Shown piece after piece: positions 1-12,485 of a DNA stretch of 45,227 nucleotides. The notes under the pieces are model-generated. The model ran no database searches and was not told the DNA's origin. It saw only the letters and a program-made list of their open reading frames with translations. Made by a program: the position numbers and the translations under genes. This stretch comes from Zychaea mexicana (lineage: Eukaryota > Mucoromycota > Mucoromycetes > Mucorales > Lichtheimiaceae). The stretch covers positions 1 to 45,227 of the forward strand of contig NW_026516874.1 of the NCBI RefSeq assembly GCF_025766255.1. The letters run 5' to 3'. How positions within the stretch are numbered: the stretch's first letter is position 1; each line of letters starts with the position of its first letter.

Positions 1-163
1 TATCGTACATCATCTCTGACAGATAAACAATGGGCTAGTGTTAATAGGATGACTTATCCAGTGTCTACTTGAAGCAGAATTGTTTACCCCGTTACTTGCA
101 AATCCTCACTTTTTGCAAAAAAATATCGGAAAACCCTCGGTTGCAAAAACCGGGGTACAACTG
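1..163 (-). mobile_element. possible Tc1/mariner-like element end (partial)
   Basis: Read on the minus strand, the left repeat arm is interrupted after a TA dinucleotide (164-165) by a sequence that starts CAGTTGTACCCC and continues with short G/C-rich and TTTGCAA blocks. The other copy of the repeat (around 40808) lacks this sequence. A TA target and a terminus starting CAGT are typical of Tc1/mariner elements (family knowledge). The rest of the element lies outside the window and no transposase is visible, so this rests on the terminus and the break in homology only. Confidence 0.4.
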
Positions 164-164
164 T

Positions 165-855
165 ATATCCAGCGCGACCGTACAAAACCGGGAAAATCAA
201 TATTAAGCTGTCGAATTGGAGCAGCTGCCGTTTCAATGTTGGGTGCGCCCTTAGCGTTGGATCCGTTCAAAGCAAGTATGTTACGACGGCGATACGCCAT
301 TTTACGAGCGTGCTGTAAATCGACGTCGATCTCGCGCACAGGTTGTTGTGGTGGGTTCATTGCTCTCTGAGAGCTGCTACCGACAACAAGGGCCACCCTT
401 TCGGTAAGTTTGGCGACTGATTGCTTGCTTATATGAGCTGCTTCATATTGACCATGTGATTGCGTGTCATAGTGCCGGGCAGTGCCCACCCAACGGATGA
501 ACTTGAAGTTCACCTGGACGTCGCAGGCAATGTGTTGCATATCTCCTTTGCATTCAACACACTTTTGCTTTTAAAGGAGCAACTTAGTGCTAGCAGGTTT
601 GACCTGATGGTCTTTTGCTTACAACAATCCTTTACGCAATGTATAGCACCAAGGGAGATCTTGGTATCATAATGCTGACTCCACCGTCAACTTTCTTCTG
701 ATTCTGTTGGTAAAGTTGCCAGCCAATGTCGGTGGACCATTCACATGTTCCGTCTGCTTTGGAAAGCAGGGCAATCGTGTGCTTTTTGTCGCCGTCGATC
801 CATCTCGTAAATCCGTCCTTCATGCTGGAGAACACGTTAAAAGCTAATCGGTGAG
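165..855 (-). repeat. left arm of a long-range inverted repeat
   Basis: The reverse complement matches 40111-40808 closely, with scattered substitutions and small indels. Shared stretches include most of the bases encoding the Myb-like ORF and a second block (about 230-540) encoding a peptide with the string REIDVDLQHARKMAYRRRN. Weaker similarity continues inward to about 955, matching about 40012-40110 on the right. The arms point outward, away from each other, about 39 kb apart. Left and right copies differ enough that they are not a recent perfect duplication. Confidence 0.85.
632..823 (-). pseudogene. Myb/SANT-like repeat-borne gene fragment (left copy)
   Basis: An ATG at 823 opens a frame of 63 codons ending at 632, about 64% identical by eye to the 64-codon frame in the right repeat arm. 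It contains TRWIDGDKKHTIALL followed by a GW-Q segment, which resembles the start of Myb/SANT or trihelix-type DNA-binding domains in fungal repeat families: a charged first helix, then a Trp near the second helix. It stops after the first part of such a domain. A second coding-like block lies further along (about 160-540) in another frame, with no clear intron joining the two. I read it as a decayed copy. The family assignment is inference from a short resemblance. Confidence 0.4.
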
Positions 856-3449
856 TTTGGTACCTTACAATCAGGTTGTTCTAGTTGAGTGCGTAGAGTA
901 GCGAGGAACGCAATAAAAAGACACTGGTTTTCGTGCCCTGCTTTTACTGCAACCGCCGAATCTTTCCCGATGATGAAATGGACGTTGGATTGTTTATTTT
1001 TTGCAACTTGTTGTCCTTTGATTACGAGTCGACAACGGTGAATCTCTGTATTTTGGTGTCTGCTTATTACCATCGCTACACTGCTTGAGTGTATAGCAGT
1101 TACCATGCCTTTTCAATCAAGTACAGGATTGGTACCTGAGATCCGGACTCGGGTTCCCATATAAGAAGCGGAGATGGTGCACAAGGTGAAACACGGATCG
1201 ACACTATATACTACAGCGGCATGACAGCGACCGTGTGTGTTTCCATAGTGTCAATCCAACGATATTTCTTTTACTTTTGCTTTGGCACAGCAAAGAACAA
1301 AGGAGAAGCAGAAGGGCTCTACAAAGCCAATCACGTGATGGGGCGACTGCGCTTGAAAACCAGTCTTGACCTGCTGATCCACTAATAGCGTGTGACTTTT
1401 TTTGGTTTTTTGAAAAAGTATAAATACAGGTCTATTTTTCAGAGCAAGAAGGATTTCTTTATGCAGTAGCACCAACAGATGTTTGGGGGCATCGGTGTAT
1501 ACTTTTCCCTACGGGGCCCCATAGGAAAATGACAAAAAGCACATTGGTGTACACCACCAAAAGACAAAATCAATAACACAAAAAGTGTTGTTGACGTCTA
1601 AACTATCTGATTGTGTGTGTTTCCTTGACCAACAAGGTGCACCACTACAAAAATAAATAAGAAAATGATAAAAATAAATAAACACAAAAAGTGTTGTTGA
1701 AGTTGCAAAGATCTGTTTGGTTATGGTTCCATGACTACGTATAATTTTGAAAGAGAGATTCGTAGGCTACAGTAATGGCAGCACCTTCAAGGCTGCCGTC
1801 TGACTATCAAAGCCGTTACCCTTGTCGTTGGACTTTGTCTTCCTGAATGTCAGCTCCACTGTATATAAAAAAAAAGGGAGTCCTCCGTGAAGCACAGATC
1901 GTTTCGCACTGAAACATATACTCGCTTGCCATTTTAGCAGCGTTGACTACAATGACACTGCAGCTCTTTTATTAGGCATTTTAATCGAGTTACACAATTA
2001 CGAACATTGATTGTTCTTTTAGAAGCGCGTACTATGTACGTGCGAGATCCATTTGCAAGCGCAGATCTTAGATAAACCCTGCTTCTGCAGTTAATGAGAT
2101 TGTTACATTCTGCGAAAGTATCTATATCTACGGTTTCCTGACTTTGCACAGATGGTCTTTGCAGTTTTCAGCTTTACAAGTGCTCCTCATTACAAAGTAA
2201 ATGATTTCGAGTAGAAGCTTTGCCAAATAATCCCATGAAGTTTTATCGTGTATTATATCTATACACGCTCTCTTGCTCAAGAGCTTTCCGATGAAGCTGG
2301 ACAACCATTTTGGTGATAACATGTTCATGAAAGCCCTTCAGCAAGGCCTTTAAAGGCTTGCTTGGTGCATAGAGTACCTGCAAGCCTCCCCGTTATTTAA
2401 TCGGATGTTAACTTAATCTTGTGCGTTTATGTTGGATATTATATATATAATGACATGGCAACTATGTAGGCATTTCAAACATGCAGATCACAAAGGCCAA
2501 GTATTAAATCAAAGTGTTAAATTGGGTGGGTTCAGATTTTTCATTATAAAAAGCAGTGCTACTACTGGGTACTGTATATCGTAGAAAGAGGTGGGAGCTA
2601 ATTATTCTACATGCTTATGCAATGATGATATTGCCGGCCATCATGAGCTAATTTCCTGTTGACTGCAGTGTCGATTCAAGCCCATGTGTACATGTACATC
2701 AAACAGCTTAACTTGATTTCTGCAGTAGATAAGAACTGTTGTATCAAGATATACCGTAATGCCATATCGGTTTATTCGCTGAGTGTTGTGATTTTTTAGA
2801 CCGGTAACTCTGACCGATGATACATTAAACATGAAGATGCAAAAAGCATAAAAAAGTAAGATCGCTGCGCACCAACTTGCTTCCAGAGCTATAAACGCCA
2901 TCATGATATCATACTGAGCTTCAGATATACGAGCGGCTACGAGCAGCTGTATCGTCACTAGCTCTGATGATAGCATTCGGGATTTGTAATGCAATACATA
3001 CAGATGTAGGAGACGTAAACAAATTCTGGTTTCGATAACGAGTCACCATTAAGTTTATAAAGCTTTTCATGCATCGAAAGTGTTAATATGGAATAGAACA
3101 ATCGCAAAAAGTATCTTAGTAACTTATACGTGTGCTTCTTTTTGGCTCTTATCAACTGTCATTGCTAAGAGGAGAATGCGTAAAAAAATATCACATTTGG
3201 CAAACAAAGAGGTTAGAATCTACTGCTTTCCATGTATTTGCCAAGCTTCAATATCAGTGTTACTATAATGTATGCACAAGAAAAGAGGAACCATCGAGTG
3301 TCAGTTACAAATAAAGCTTATTTGATAGTCCAGAGGAACCTTTCCATGTCCAAGAATTTGTGCTAGGACGGCGTTTATGCAACGAGTCTGTTTTTTATCT
3401 CGGATTTTAGAAAAGTAGGAGTTGTCTCTTCCCTTTGTTCCTTTTGCCA
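856..3449. other. gene-poor stretch upstream of the Thp3/LENG8 gene
   Basis: No supported gene. Up to about 955 it continues the diverged repeat similarity. A 20-bp direct repeat lies at 1575-1594 and 1681-1700, and a near-perfect hairpin at about 1502-1535 (TTTTCCCTACGGGG against CCCCATAGGAAAA). The longest frames (2641-2994 minus, 117 codons; 837-1106 minus) match no family I recognise. The first has two hydrophobic runs but lacks convincing codon structure. Confidence 0.6.
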
Positions 3450-5648
3450 ATGAGCAACACTGATTTGACAACCACACAAAAAGCGAAAAAACAAAAAGTC
3501 AACCATTCTGTACCCAAGTTAACGGATTTTTCTACAGATCTAAAGTAATTCAATACTCTTTTGATTCCGCCCACTTTTCTTCATAAAAGGATCTGTCCCG
3601 TTGAATCAATAACCAACTAATCAAGGTCGAATTCAACAAACACGTTCCAGAAATTATGTAGCAGCGTCTTTTGAACATTGCTTACCAGGAAAACAACAAG
3701 AACTTGAAACCGAGCTACGATCTATTATCCTTAACGCGAAAGCAATGACCAACTGGAATGAACGACCACTGCCACGGTAACTTGAAGCCTCTTCGTTCTC
3801 CACGTAAAGTAACTATTACACTATTTATTGACATAATGCACACTCGATGGGTGTTATTCGAATAACGATAGAGCAGCAGGTGGAAAGCCCAATCCCAATC
3901 GCAAAAACAAAAAGAAGTAAGTTAAGAGATGTACTTTTAATAGAGAGCTTTTTTTTCGAGAGCACGACCTTTATTTTGCTAAACCATTGGTTGTAAAACA
4001 CTATCACAGAACAAAGTCCAACGTTTCTTCATCATCGTTGACACCAATGCCGTCGTTGGGTACAGAAGAAAACACAGGAGGTATTATCGCTCTTGAAAGC
4101 ACACCTGAAGAGCTACGACAACGTGAACAACGCCTTATGCGGTTCGGAACAGCAGCTACAACATGGGGTCAACCTGCTACAAATACTGAGGATAACCGCG
4201 GGGTAAGGGAAAGAGGAAGAAACAGAGCCAAATGGAAAACAGATATGTCAGCTTTTCCTTATGATGCTGATACATGTATACTACATATATGCAATACACT
4301 ATTAGGGCTGGACGGCAGATGGCAAAATTATAGGAACATCCAGAGATCTGGAAAAGCCGTATTTCCGCCTCACATCCGTAAGTTCACGTACATATTTATA
4401 AACGCTCGCGTGTTGCCACCGTTTCTTATGTGGGTTATTAAAAACTGAAAAACAATAGGCGCCCGATCCAGCCACTGTACGGCCCCTAGAAATGTTAAAG
4501 ATTGCATACACGCATGTCAAGAGGAAATGGAAGACAGAAAATAACTACAAACACGCATGCGAGCAACTGAAATCAATACGACAAGACTTGACTGTACGTT
4601 TACTACCGCTTTCTTTTTTTGGGAGTACCTGTGTGTCTGTTTCACTAATTGATGTGGTATACTCTAGGTCCAGGGCATCCGCGGGCGATTTGCAACTACA
4701 ATATATGAATACCATGCACGGATCGCACTAGAAGTTGTAAGGATTAGCGGGAAGAAGGGGATTTAGTGGTTGAAGGACGGATTGTCTCTGGGGTTATTAA
4801 ATATTGCAGTGACACCAGAACTGACGATATGGATATCAGGCTGACCTTAGCGAATACAACCAATGTCAAAGCCAACTACGAGAACTGTACACGGAGGGAA
4901 GCGAATCTAATACCAACAATGAATTTATTGCCTATGAAATTCTCTATCTGTTATTCTCGGGTAACCGTAGTGGTAAGGATTGGTAGTAGTAGTAGTAGTA
5001 GCATTTCCAGCAGTGATACACGGCGTTGCACTGCCCTATCTATCACAGTTTGTCTCGCCAATACAACTTGCAATATGCTCATCTCTGTAAACTTTTCAGA
5101 AATGAACTCGTTACTAGAAAGAAGGGCATTAGCAAAGGTACAAGGAAAAGCGGGAGGCAAGACTAAATCGAAAGCTCTACGACATGCCCTAGCAGTCCGT
5201 GCAGCATTGGCCGTTGGAAATTACCACCAATTCTTCAAATTATACCAAGACGCGCCCAACCGCAATGCACTATTAATGGATCAGTTTATACCGAGAGAGC
5301 GGGTCAAAGCGTTGATCATGCTTTGCAAATCGTAAGTTTCTGGCCCTCTTTCTTAAATAAAGATGAGAGATGTTCTCCCCTCTATTAAAATAGAGACCTT
5401 GATATATGTGTCTTATACTAATAACGATGTATTCATGTCAATTTAGGTATCCTATGGGGCTTCCATTAGACTTTATTAGTAGAGAGCTGGCCTTTTATTC
5501 TGTTGACGATGCGACCCAGTTCCTAGAAAAACATGGAATCAAGGTGGATGACGTAAATGGACGACTCGAAACCAAGCCAGCCCTGCCACTACTTCATGCA
5601 GCTATTGCGAACAAATATCAAAAAGCGGATATCAAGGGTCAGGTTTAG
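3450..5648 (+). CDS. THP3: Thp3/LENG8-like SAC3/GANP-family protein
   Basis: Nine exons join in phase: 3450-3544, 3651-3776, 4010-4202, 4306-4377, 4459-4593, 4668-4736, 4840-4972, 5100-5331 and 5447-5648, giving 418 residues. The protein has an N-terminal motif ending NWNERPLP, then EKPYFRLTSAPDP, then the signature HACEQLKSIRQDLTVQGIR and YEYHARIALE, and NQCQSQLRELY. The C-terminal part (HALAVRAALAVGNYHQFFKLY) is the SAC3/GANP helical (PCI-type) region. These match the LENG8/Thp3 branch, not Sac3 itself. In yeast, Thp3 acts with Csn12 in transcription elongation and mRNA processing (family knowledge), so a nuclear role is inferred. The start has a good context (gccaATG). It is much shorter than vertebrate LENG8, which has a long low-complexity N-terminus. 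The intron at 4973-5099 carries an (AGT)n run. Confidence 0.9.
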
Positions 5649-6178
5649 CAAAAGTATCATCTGTTTCTTCATGTGATATGTACTATTTACGCTTCTTGCA
5701 TCTCTTTCGTCACCCCCTCCATTCAGACCTTTCCCAAGAATCATTAAAGCATTTTCCCACAATGAGCTGGCTCACTATCCATGTACATATTAAACTCTTC
5801 CCACATACTGTTAAACGTTGGAATATTCCAGGGACCACAAATTACTATGCTGCTGAGACATGAGTATGGCTACTCGGCCTTTCATGCAATACTTATTTGC
5901 CTATTTTGTTTAGCAGTAGATCCCATGTTCGCTAGGCTTAAATGCATACATTGATCAAAATCAAGTATACACACATCATACGTATAGCTTTAAAAATGGT
6001 GTTATCCTATGTGCAGTTTATAAGTATAATGACGCTGTTTCATCTGTTTGTTGATGTAAATATATATATATATCAATATATCAAAACAATATGCAAAAAG
6101 TTAAGTTTTAATTTGTAAGTATGTAGATTGGATGTTGTAAGCAGTAAGGGAAAAAGAGAAAATTCAAAAATGTACAAA
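5649..6178. other. convergent intergenic region
   Basis: It separates the 3' ends of the Thp3/LENG8 gene (plus) and the CSC1-like gene (minus). It holds 3' untranslated sequence of both and an AT-rich run with (TA)n at about 6059-6076. I see no gene in it. Confidence 0.7.
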
Positions 6179-9100
6179 TTAGAATGCAGCTGTAAGCGCC
6201 AATGACTCCACCAAAGCATAACTATCGGCGATGTGGCGCACATAATCTTGGACGCTGAAGTTTGGATCATCCGTAGGCATTTCACCGGGAATGCCTCTAC
6301 CACCATGAACATACATAGCTTCGTCCACGTTAACACGGGATTTTTGGCCCTTTTTACCATCGTGTTCAGCGCGGGCACCAAAGTTGCTTGTTCGAATGTT
6401 GAGTTCTTTGAGCTGAGCCATTTCGTGTTCAGTGATACCAATATCGTCTTCGGGGAGCCAGACCGTAGGTTGTGTCCGGTACATGGATGGATGCATGTAA
6501 GATTCTACTTCATACATGAGACGTGCAGATGAAACCACCATCTCTTGAGTGTGCCCGGTCGATGAGTGTTCCTGCTCCTCGTGGACACGTTTGTGGAGCT
6601 GCGCGCGTGCAATGTACGCATCCACAAAGCCAACCGATGCGCGACGATGTCTGTCGTTTGCAGAAGAAGGACTGCCATTCTTACGTCGCACTACAGGGCC
6701 TGCATCCTTGCCACTCGCCAAGCTATAGTCGTCATCGTTATTTGTCTGCTCAAGCTCCTCCGTAAGCACCTTTTTATCGTCTTCTTCAATACTGTTGCTG
6801 CCACTGAAGAACGAGCGGTTCTCGGAACCGGTAACCGCCTGTTTACCCTCTTCCTCGGGCTGGATCGGCAGATACTTGAACAATGGTTTGAATGCCTTGT
6901 CATAGAGCGCCAACGCAAAAATACTGACGACCAGTGTAATGATCATAATCACCAGCTGTGGAATCGCCTGCTGGATAGCCAATAGACCAATCATGGTGAG
7001 CTGCCAGGTAAACATACCAATGTAGACGTGTCGGATCGCGCGAGGGAAAGCAAGACCGCCTGATTCGTAATCCATCTCGTACAGATACAAGAACTGGTAC
7101 AAGTAGACAAAGTATGAAATGATAAAAAAGAGACAGACGAACGGCAAAATCAATGGAGCAATGGTCGAGTACAACAGTCCCAAGACAAAGATAACAGACT
7201 GTGCTGGGATCAGTGTACCAAGGTTAACAGTAGGGCACTTGCCCTTCTGCATAAAGATGTCGCGAGGCGTCGTGGATAGGAACGGAAGGAGGAATGACAG
7301 CACAAGAGGAACCGCTTGCAGGATTGCTTGACCGGTACCGTTCAGAGATTGGAGCAAGACGTAAGTAATGAAGAAAGTACTGGCCTATATAGTGATTAAA
7401 GCGGGTTTTAGCACGTAGTAATTCTATAAAAAAGCAGAAACAACTTTTATGTCTTTTCATTACCTTGGGCAAACTTTCGGCAAGAATGTTGATAATACTC
7501 AATGGGTTGTTCAAGACATCACCAATAGCTTGAGCAGCACCACCAACGATGGTAGACACAAGAACAACATCAATAAACTAGCAAATATATTTAAATTCAT
7601 ACAATATCTCAGTAAGGTGATTTATGCGTAATAGCAATAGCGCAGTGAAAGCCTGCAATTTACTTACCAGGAAGAAAAAGTACTTGTGCAAAAGCGACAA
7701 ATCCACCATTGATTTTTGAGGAATGCCTTCCTGCTTTGACAACACTGCATCATAATATGAATTAGCAAACACTGCAAAAACTGTATCTGACTTGGAAACA
7801 GGAACTCACTTCGAAAGACAATGGGCACCAAAGCAACCAAGATGGCAAGGGCCACAGCAGGGATAATACCCTGGATAATACCGACCAGGGTGTCTGGAAG
7901 TTGTTTGAGACCGTCGAGGAATGGCAAAACCTTGCTAAGAGACTCGATATTTGCAACCAACTGGACAAAACCAACTGTGATAGTACAGTAATAAATGTTA
8001 GCATAGAAAAAGACATTACGTGCCTCTTTAAACTGCAAGAGATTAGCCCGTACCTGGAATAGCCCAGAAGATGATGATGGCAGAAGTGATCACCATACTG
8101 ATTCCACGTCGAGCCAAGCGCTCAAACGACTTTACATTCATATTGTCCCAAATGATATCACTTGGTGCGATTTGGATATATCGTGGAGCCATTTGCATTT
8201 CTTTAGAGTGGATAACGCACTGAGCGGCCATATGAGCGGCGATCTGTTGGTTAAACTCGATATAGGCAGAGCTTAACTGATCATACGATTCGGGGGACCG
8301 TTGAGCTTCCTCGATTTTTGCGTTGAGTTGCTTGATCTCTTCGTGATAGTAATCGATCGAGTCCACTTTGCGGCCGACAAATGGGAGAGGGATGGGCAAC
8401 TTTGAGATTCTGTGTGTAGGCCGAAGGCTTTCGGGGATGCGTGAATCAGGTCTGTTTTCGAGTTCGGCGTCTCCTTTCTTGGCATAGTATTTGTATGCTG
8501 CAGCGATGGACTTTGTGATGGCGCTTTCGAGACCTTTGATAAGGTCTTGTCTTTCCGTGACGATATCCGGCAACTCTTTGACATTCCTAAATTTCCCGTT
8601 TGCAAATAGTATAGGATACGTCAGTCAACAACTCCTGACTGCTAGTGATAGAAGAGAAAAAGAGAGCGAGAGCGAGAGGAAGAGGGAGAGAATGATTATG
8701 TAAGCCAGATAGAGGTAGAGTAGAAGAGGATGGTTACCTGGTCAACCAGATCCGACGAACGCCACCGGGAAAACGACTAAAGATTCTTGTCAATTCCTCA
8801 ACGTTGTTCACACGATTAGGGATCGATGGAACATAAAGCATTCTAGCAGTGACCGAATTGGCATATTCCGGACTCAAAAGGTGCAATCGTCGTAGTACAA
8901 GATATTGGCGTGTTTCTCGGTACGTGTAGTAGACCACACCAGCTACGTAAGATAATAATAATAATGGATCCAAAGGGTGGGGGGGGAGAAAAAGGAGAAA
9001 GGACGAAAGGTGGGGTCCGGTTAGATACCAATATGCGAGATCATGCATACTTTAAAAAAAACGTTTCGTGTTTCTATATTCTTTTTGCTCCATTCTAAAT

Positions 9101-9738
9101 CCTGGTAACTCACCCGAAAGGAGAACAGCTAACACCAAATGGGCCCAAATACGACCTTTGTCCTTGATGTTACCCATCGTAAGTTTGTTTAGGCCCGGAG
9201 AATCCAGTTGATTAACCAGGTTGACGGGTATCAAAACGGGTATCGCCACCGCCGTGAACAGTGTGAATACGATGATTCCCATCCGTAGGAACCGTAGAAC
9301 CATGAATCGATCCAGTCCGATAGATCGAAGTATTTCACTGTCTGGTATTCGTAATAGAGTCCATATCCACGACAAAAGCCCATCTGGTAAGGGTGGAGGC
9401 TGTCGTCTATGGTACACTTCTGGATCAGATCAAGAACACATATATTGATAGTAGAGGCACGAATAGAGCCTTTTAATTCAAAACGTACTCTTTTTCCACT
9501 AGATATGATCGTGGAGAGTAAACCTGGGGTCTTAACCGACGCAAAACGCAGAATGCACCAAAGAAGCCACCTGCTAGTGCAGCGTTGAACCACAACGCGG
9601 AAGTGAAGGTGGAGATAGAGTTGTCCGCACTGATATGGAAGAACAAGTAACACAGTCAAGGTCATTCATTCTATGCAAATGGGGCGATCGTTCCAGAATT
9701 GCCACTTACTTTAGCTGATCTTCGCCGCTGTCAGCCAT
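6179..9738 (-). CDS. CSC1/TMEM63-type calcium-permeable stress-gated channel
   Basis: Nine exons on the minus strand (9738-9710, 9629-9489, 9406-9114, 8942-8738, 8586-8054, 7974-7810, 7744-7668, 7577-7464, 7384-6179) encode 920 residues. Order: a first membrane segment after a short polar start (about 25-45); a PPPLPDGLLSWI linker; two more membrane segments (about 95-165); a cytosolic domain (about 170-370) including YYHEEIKQLNAKIEEAQ; then the hydrophobic RSN1_7TM/DUF221 core (about 380-660), with the block FLLPFLSTTPRDIF; and a polar, charged tail (about 660-920). This order is that of CSC1/OSCA/TMEM63 osmosensitive cation channels. Plasma-membrane or vacuolar location and mechanosensing are inferred from the family. 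Exon 3 needs the acceptor at 9407; another AG 13 nt earlier in the transcript would shift the frame. Confidence 0.93.
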
Positions 9739-12485
9739 TGCTAGTGTGTGCTATAGCTTTGAAAAACAGTGAGTAGGAGGAATAAAAAGAGAGAGAGAGA
9801 GAGAAAAGGTGAGTGCAACTGTCGAGAGCTTGTCTGTTGATTGAAGTAAAAAACGCTGCTGCACCACGCTATGCATAAGTTTTTAAGGCGCCGCTGGTGT
9901 GTGCGGTTTTTTTTTGATCGGTCTGGGATGACTGAAAAAGGCAACCATGCGCGCGTATCCAATGATTTAAAGCGAAATGCTAGAATAGCTTACGGGGGAT
10001 CAAATCTTTTTCATCAATGCTGATTGGCGCCGTTGTATTAAATGTGTTCGCGTCTTTGATTCATATTAAAAAAGTTATTCTACTTGACCGTCGTCATCGA
10101 TCCCCCTGCTCAAGTTGTAGCACTGTGGACCCAAGCGCCATTGTTCCACCTGCAAATTTCGGATGTAAGCCCGTTCGTTGCACAAGACAAGGGACTTGAT
10201 CTTGTCAATCATGTGGGGGAGCTATTCCCAATTCCGAGTTATCCATTTTTGTTAAAAAAGAGCTTGGCGGCATCGTGGTCTCTATACATTTGGATTATCC
10301 ATGCTTTTAGGCCGGAATTACTCCAATACTGTATAAGGACGCGTTGCCATCGTCACGATCCTCTTTCTAAAGCAGTCGTTGCACAAGTAACACCGTAGAC
10401 TGACGTTTCTTTTCTTTTTGAGACCCTAACTCCGAGGGTACACACTACGATTTGAAACGGATTGAGTGGCCCATTCGTGTCATTTATCACTTTTCTTTTT
10501 AGACCTGCGACTGGGGTTTTTTTTAAAAAGGGCTCTGTAATACCCAGTTACAGGCATTCCAAACGTCCCTTTTTGATATGTTTTAAAAAAGACTGTCAAC
10601 TGCGCGGCAAATCTTTTTTCAAACTCATTATGAAATGCTGCAGCTTTTGCTTACATTGGTAAGCGCTCCTTTCCCTCGACTGCCAATCAGCACAAAGACA
10701 TCTGAAACATGCATACTATGGCGTCGATACGGAAACGCGGGTGTTGCGCTGCTTCAAGCATCAAGCAACAGCGTATGCATGCATGCATGCATGCAGTTTG
10801 TGTGTTTTCTTTTGAGGCACATTTGATGCTCTCCTAAAAGCTGTAGTTGCAGGATAAGCAGTAGTGGTATTCCAGTAAAGCTAAAGATAAGCGAATGATC
10901 TGCAAATGTTTTCATGCACTTTAAAAAAACAAAAGTTCTCTCATACACGCGGTTGCTAAACGTTACTCTCAAGGAGTTTTCGTTTGCTGGCTAAACCGTT
11001 TCGTTGGGATATGCCCGTCCATAATGCATCTTTTTGTTACTAAACTCCTTCCGAGCAAGCATGCAAGCTTAGTTGTTTTTCTTGCTAGCACCATAAGTAT
11101 GGTGCTTATTATGTATCGTTCAATTAAAGCTTAGATTATGTGTGCAATTCGTTGCCAGAGGAACAGCAGACAGTATATTCTCACACTTGTATTCAATGAG
11201 TAAACGTATAAGTTTGAACATAGTCGGCGCGGGTCTATTGCTCGCAGTTGAACATACGACTTTTAGCTATATAAGTAACACACAGGACGCTGATGATATC
11301 GAGCGCCATACAGTAATTCAAGGAAACTTCTTACTATGTGTAACAGAAAAAGCTCAAAACCCTTTGGAAGACAATAAAGAAAACCAGTAGCCGCTTGAAT
11401 ATTAGCGCACGTACTCTACTACCGCTTATATGAAAATTAGCCGTTTTTCTTTCTTGGCTGTCTCAAGTTATACATGATGGAATAAAGCTAATACCCATAA
11501 CATGGGTGCAGACAATCTTAATGCGTGATGTATATACACGTCAAAATTTTGAGATTGTTATTTGATGCTTTTTGAAGCCTTCAAAAACCTTTGAAAGCTT
11601 TCAGAGTATATGAAGATTCCAAAGGCATTGGATTTATACAAACATGAATATCCGACGCCATATACCTCAGAGAAGGTAGTAAAGAAAGCTCCTTCTTCGC
11701 GTGAGCAATGGAGACGATCAGAGCATTACATAATATTTACTAACAATGCACGTGCTATGGAGATTGCGTATTGATCAGTTGCAAATGGCGTAGAGTGCAT
11801 GCGGTGTTAAAGGATATCAGAGCTTGTGGCTATATAATTGAGTCATAGCATGATATGATCTAGCAACAGCAAGTAGAAAACAAGTAACAAAAAGTCAATC
11901 CTCTCGTGTCCATTGGGATGGCGGTGCCACAACAAATTAACATTGGATTTACATAACTCACTGGAGTCATACTTGCAACAGTTCTGATGACACACCACTT
12001 GTGGTACTCAATTCTATTATGACAAAATAGACAATTACACCTAACTTCAAAAGGAAAGGCGTTAGTGAGAAGCACCGATTTTTTTGGACAGGTAGCCGTC
12101 ATGTTATTAATTATTGGGATGAAGAGCGATAAATAAAAGCCGGAGAAAGGGGCGCCCGACTTATGCAGAGCTCTGTTACTTAAGCTCCAAATAAACGCTA
12201 CTCATTTCCGCTTCATTCTCTCGTTTAAACAGTGGTATTATGCTTATGGCGGCTTACGAGAGGGAAGCGCAAAATCATGAATGCTCCTAAAAAAGGATTG
12301 ACTTGACAAAGCAAAGCTTTACTAAGCCAAGGCATCAAAAAGGTTCTTAGAACCGCTTTTTTTGTGTATTTGTTTCATTAAGAGAACAATAGATTACTAG
12401 TATGTGTTTAGGAGTATAGAAATATAGTATAAGCATAGTAAATGTATATGTCCGCTGTACAAGTATATACAACAAAAGGTGTTGT
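9739..12485. other. intergenic region upstream of the CSC1-like gene
   Basis: It should contain the CSC1 promoter (a (GA)n run lies at about 9789-9806) and the 3' region of the F-box gene. Frames such as 10084-10398 (+) and 11142-11390 (+) match nothing I know and lack splice support. Other contents are a palindromic (ATGC)5 at 10775-10794, a perfect 9-bp inverted repeat at 11087-11106 and a small hairpin at about 11569-11588. No gene is supported. Confidence 0.6.
10775..10794. repeat. (ATGC)5 palindromic microsatellite
   Basis: Five perfect copies of ATGC. The unit is self-complementary in the array, so the tract can form a cruciform. Confidence 0.9.

Noticed and set aside
6566..6985. Plus-strand frame of 139 codons
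   Set aside because: It is antisense to the last exon of the CSC1-like gene and has no domain of its own.
10084..10398. 104-codon plus-strand ORF
   Set aside because: No family resemblance, no splice context, and the flanks are full of stops.
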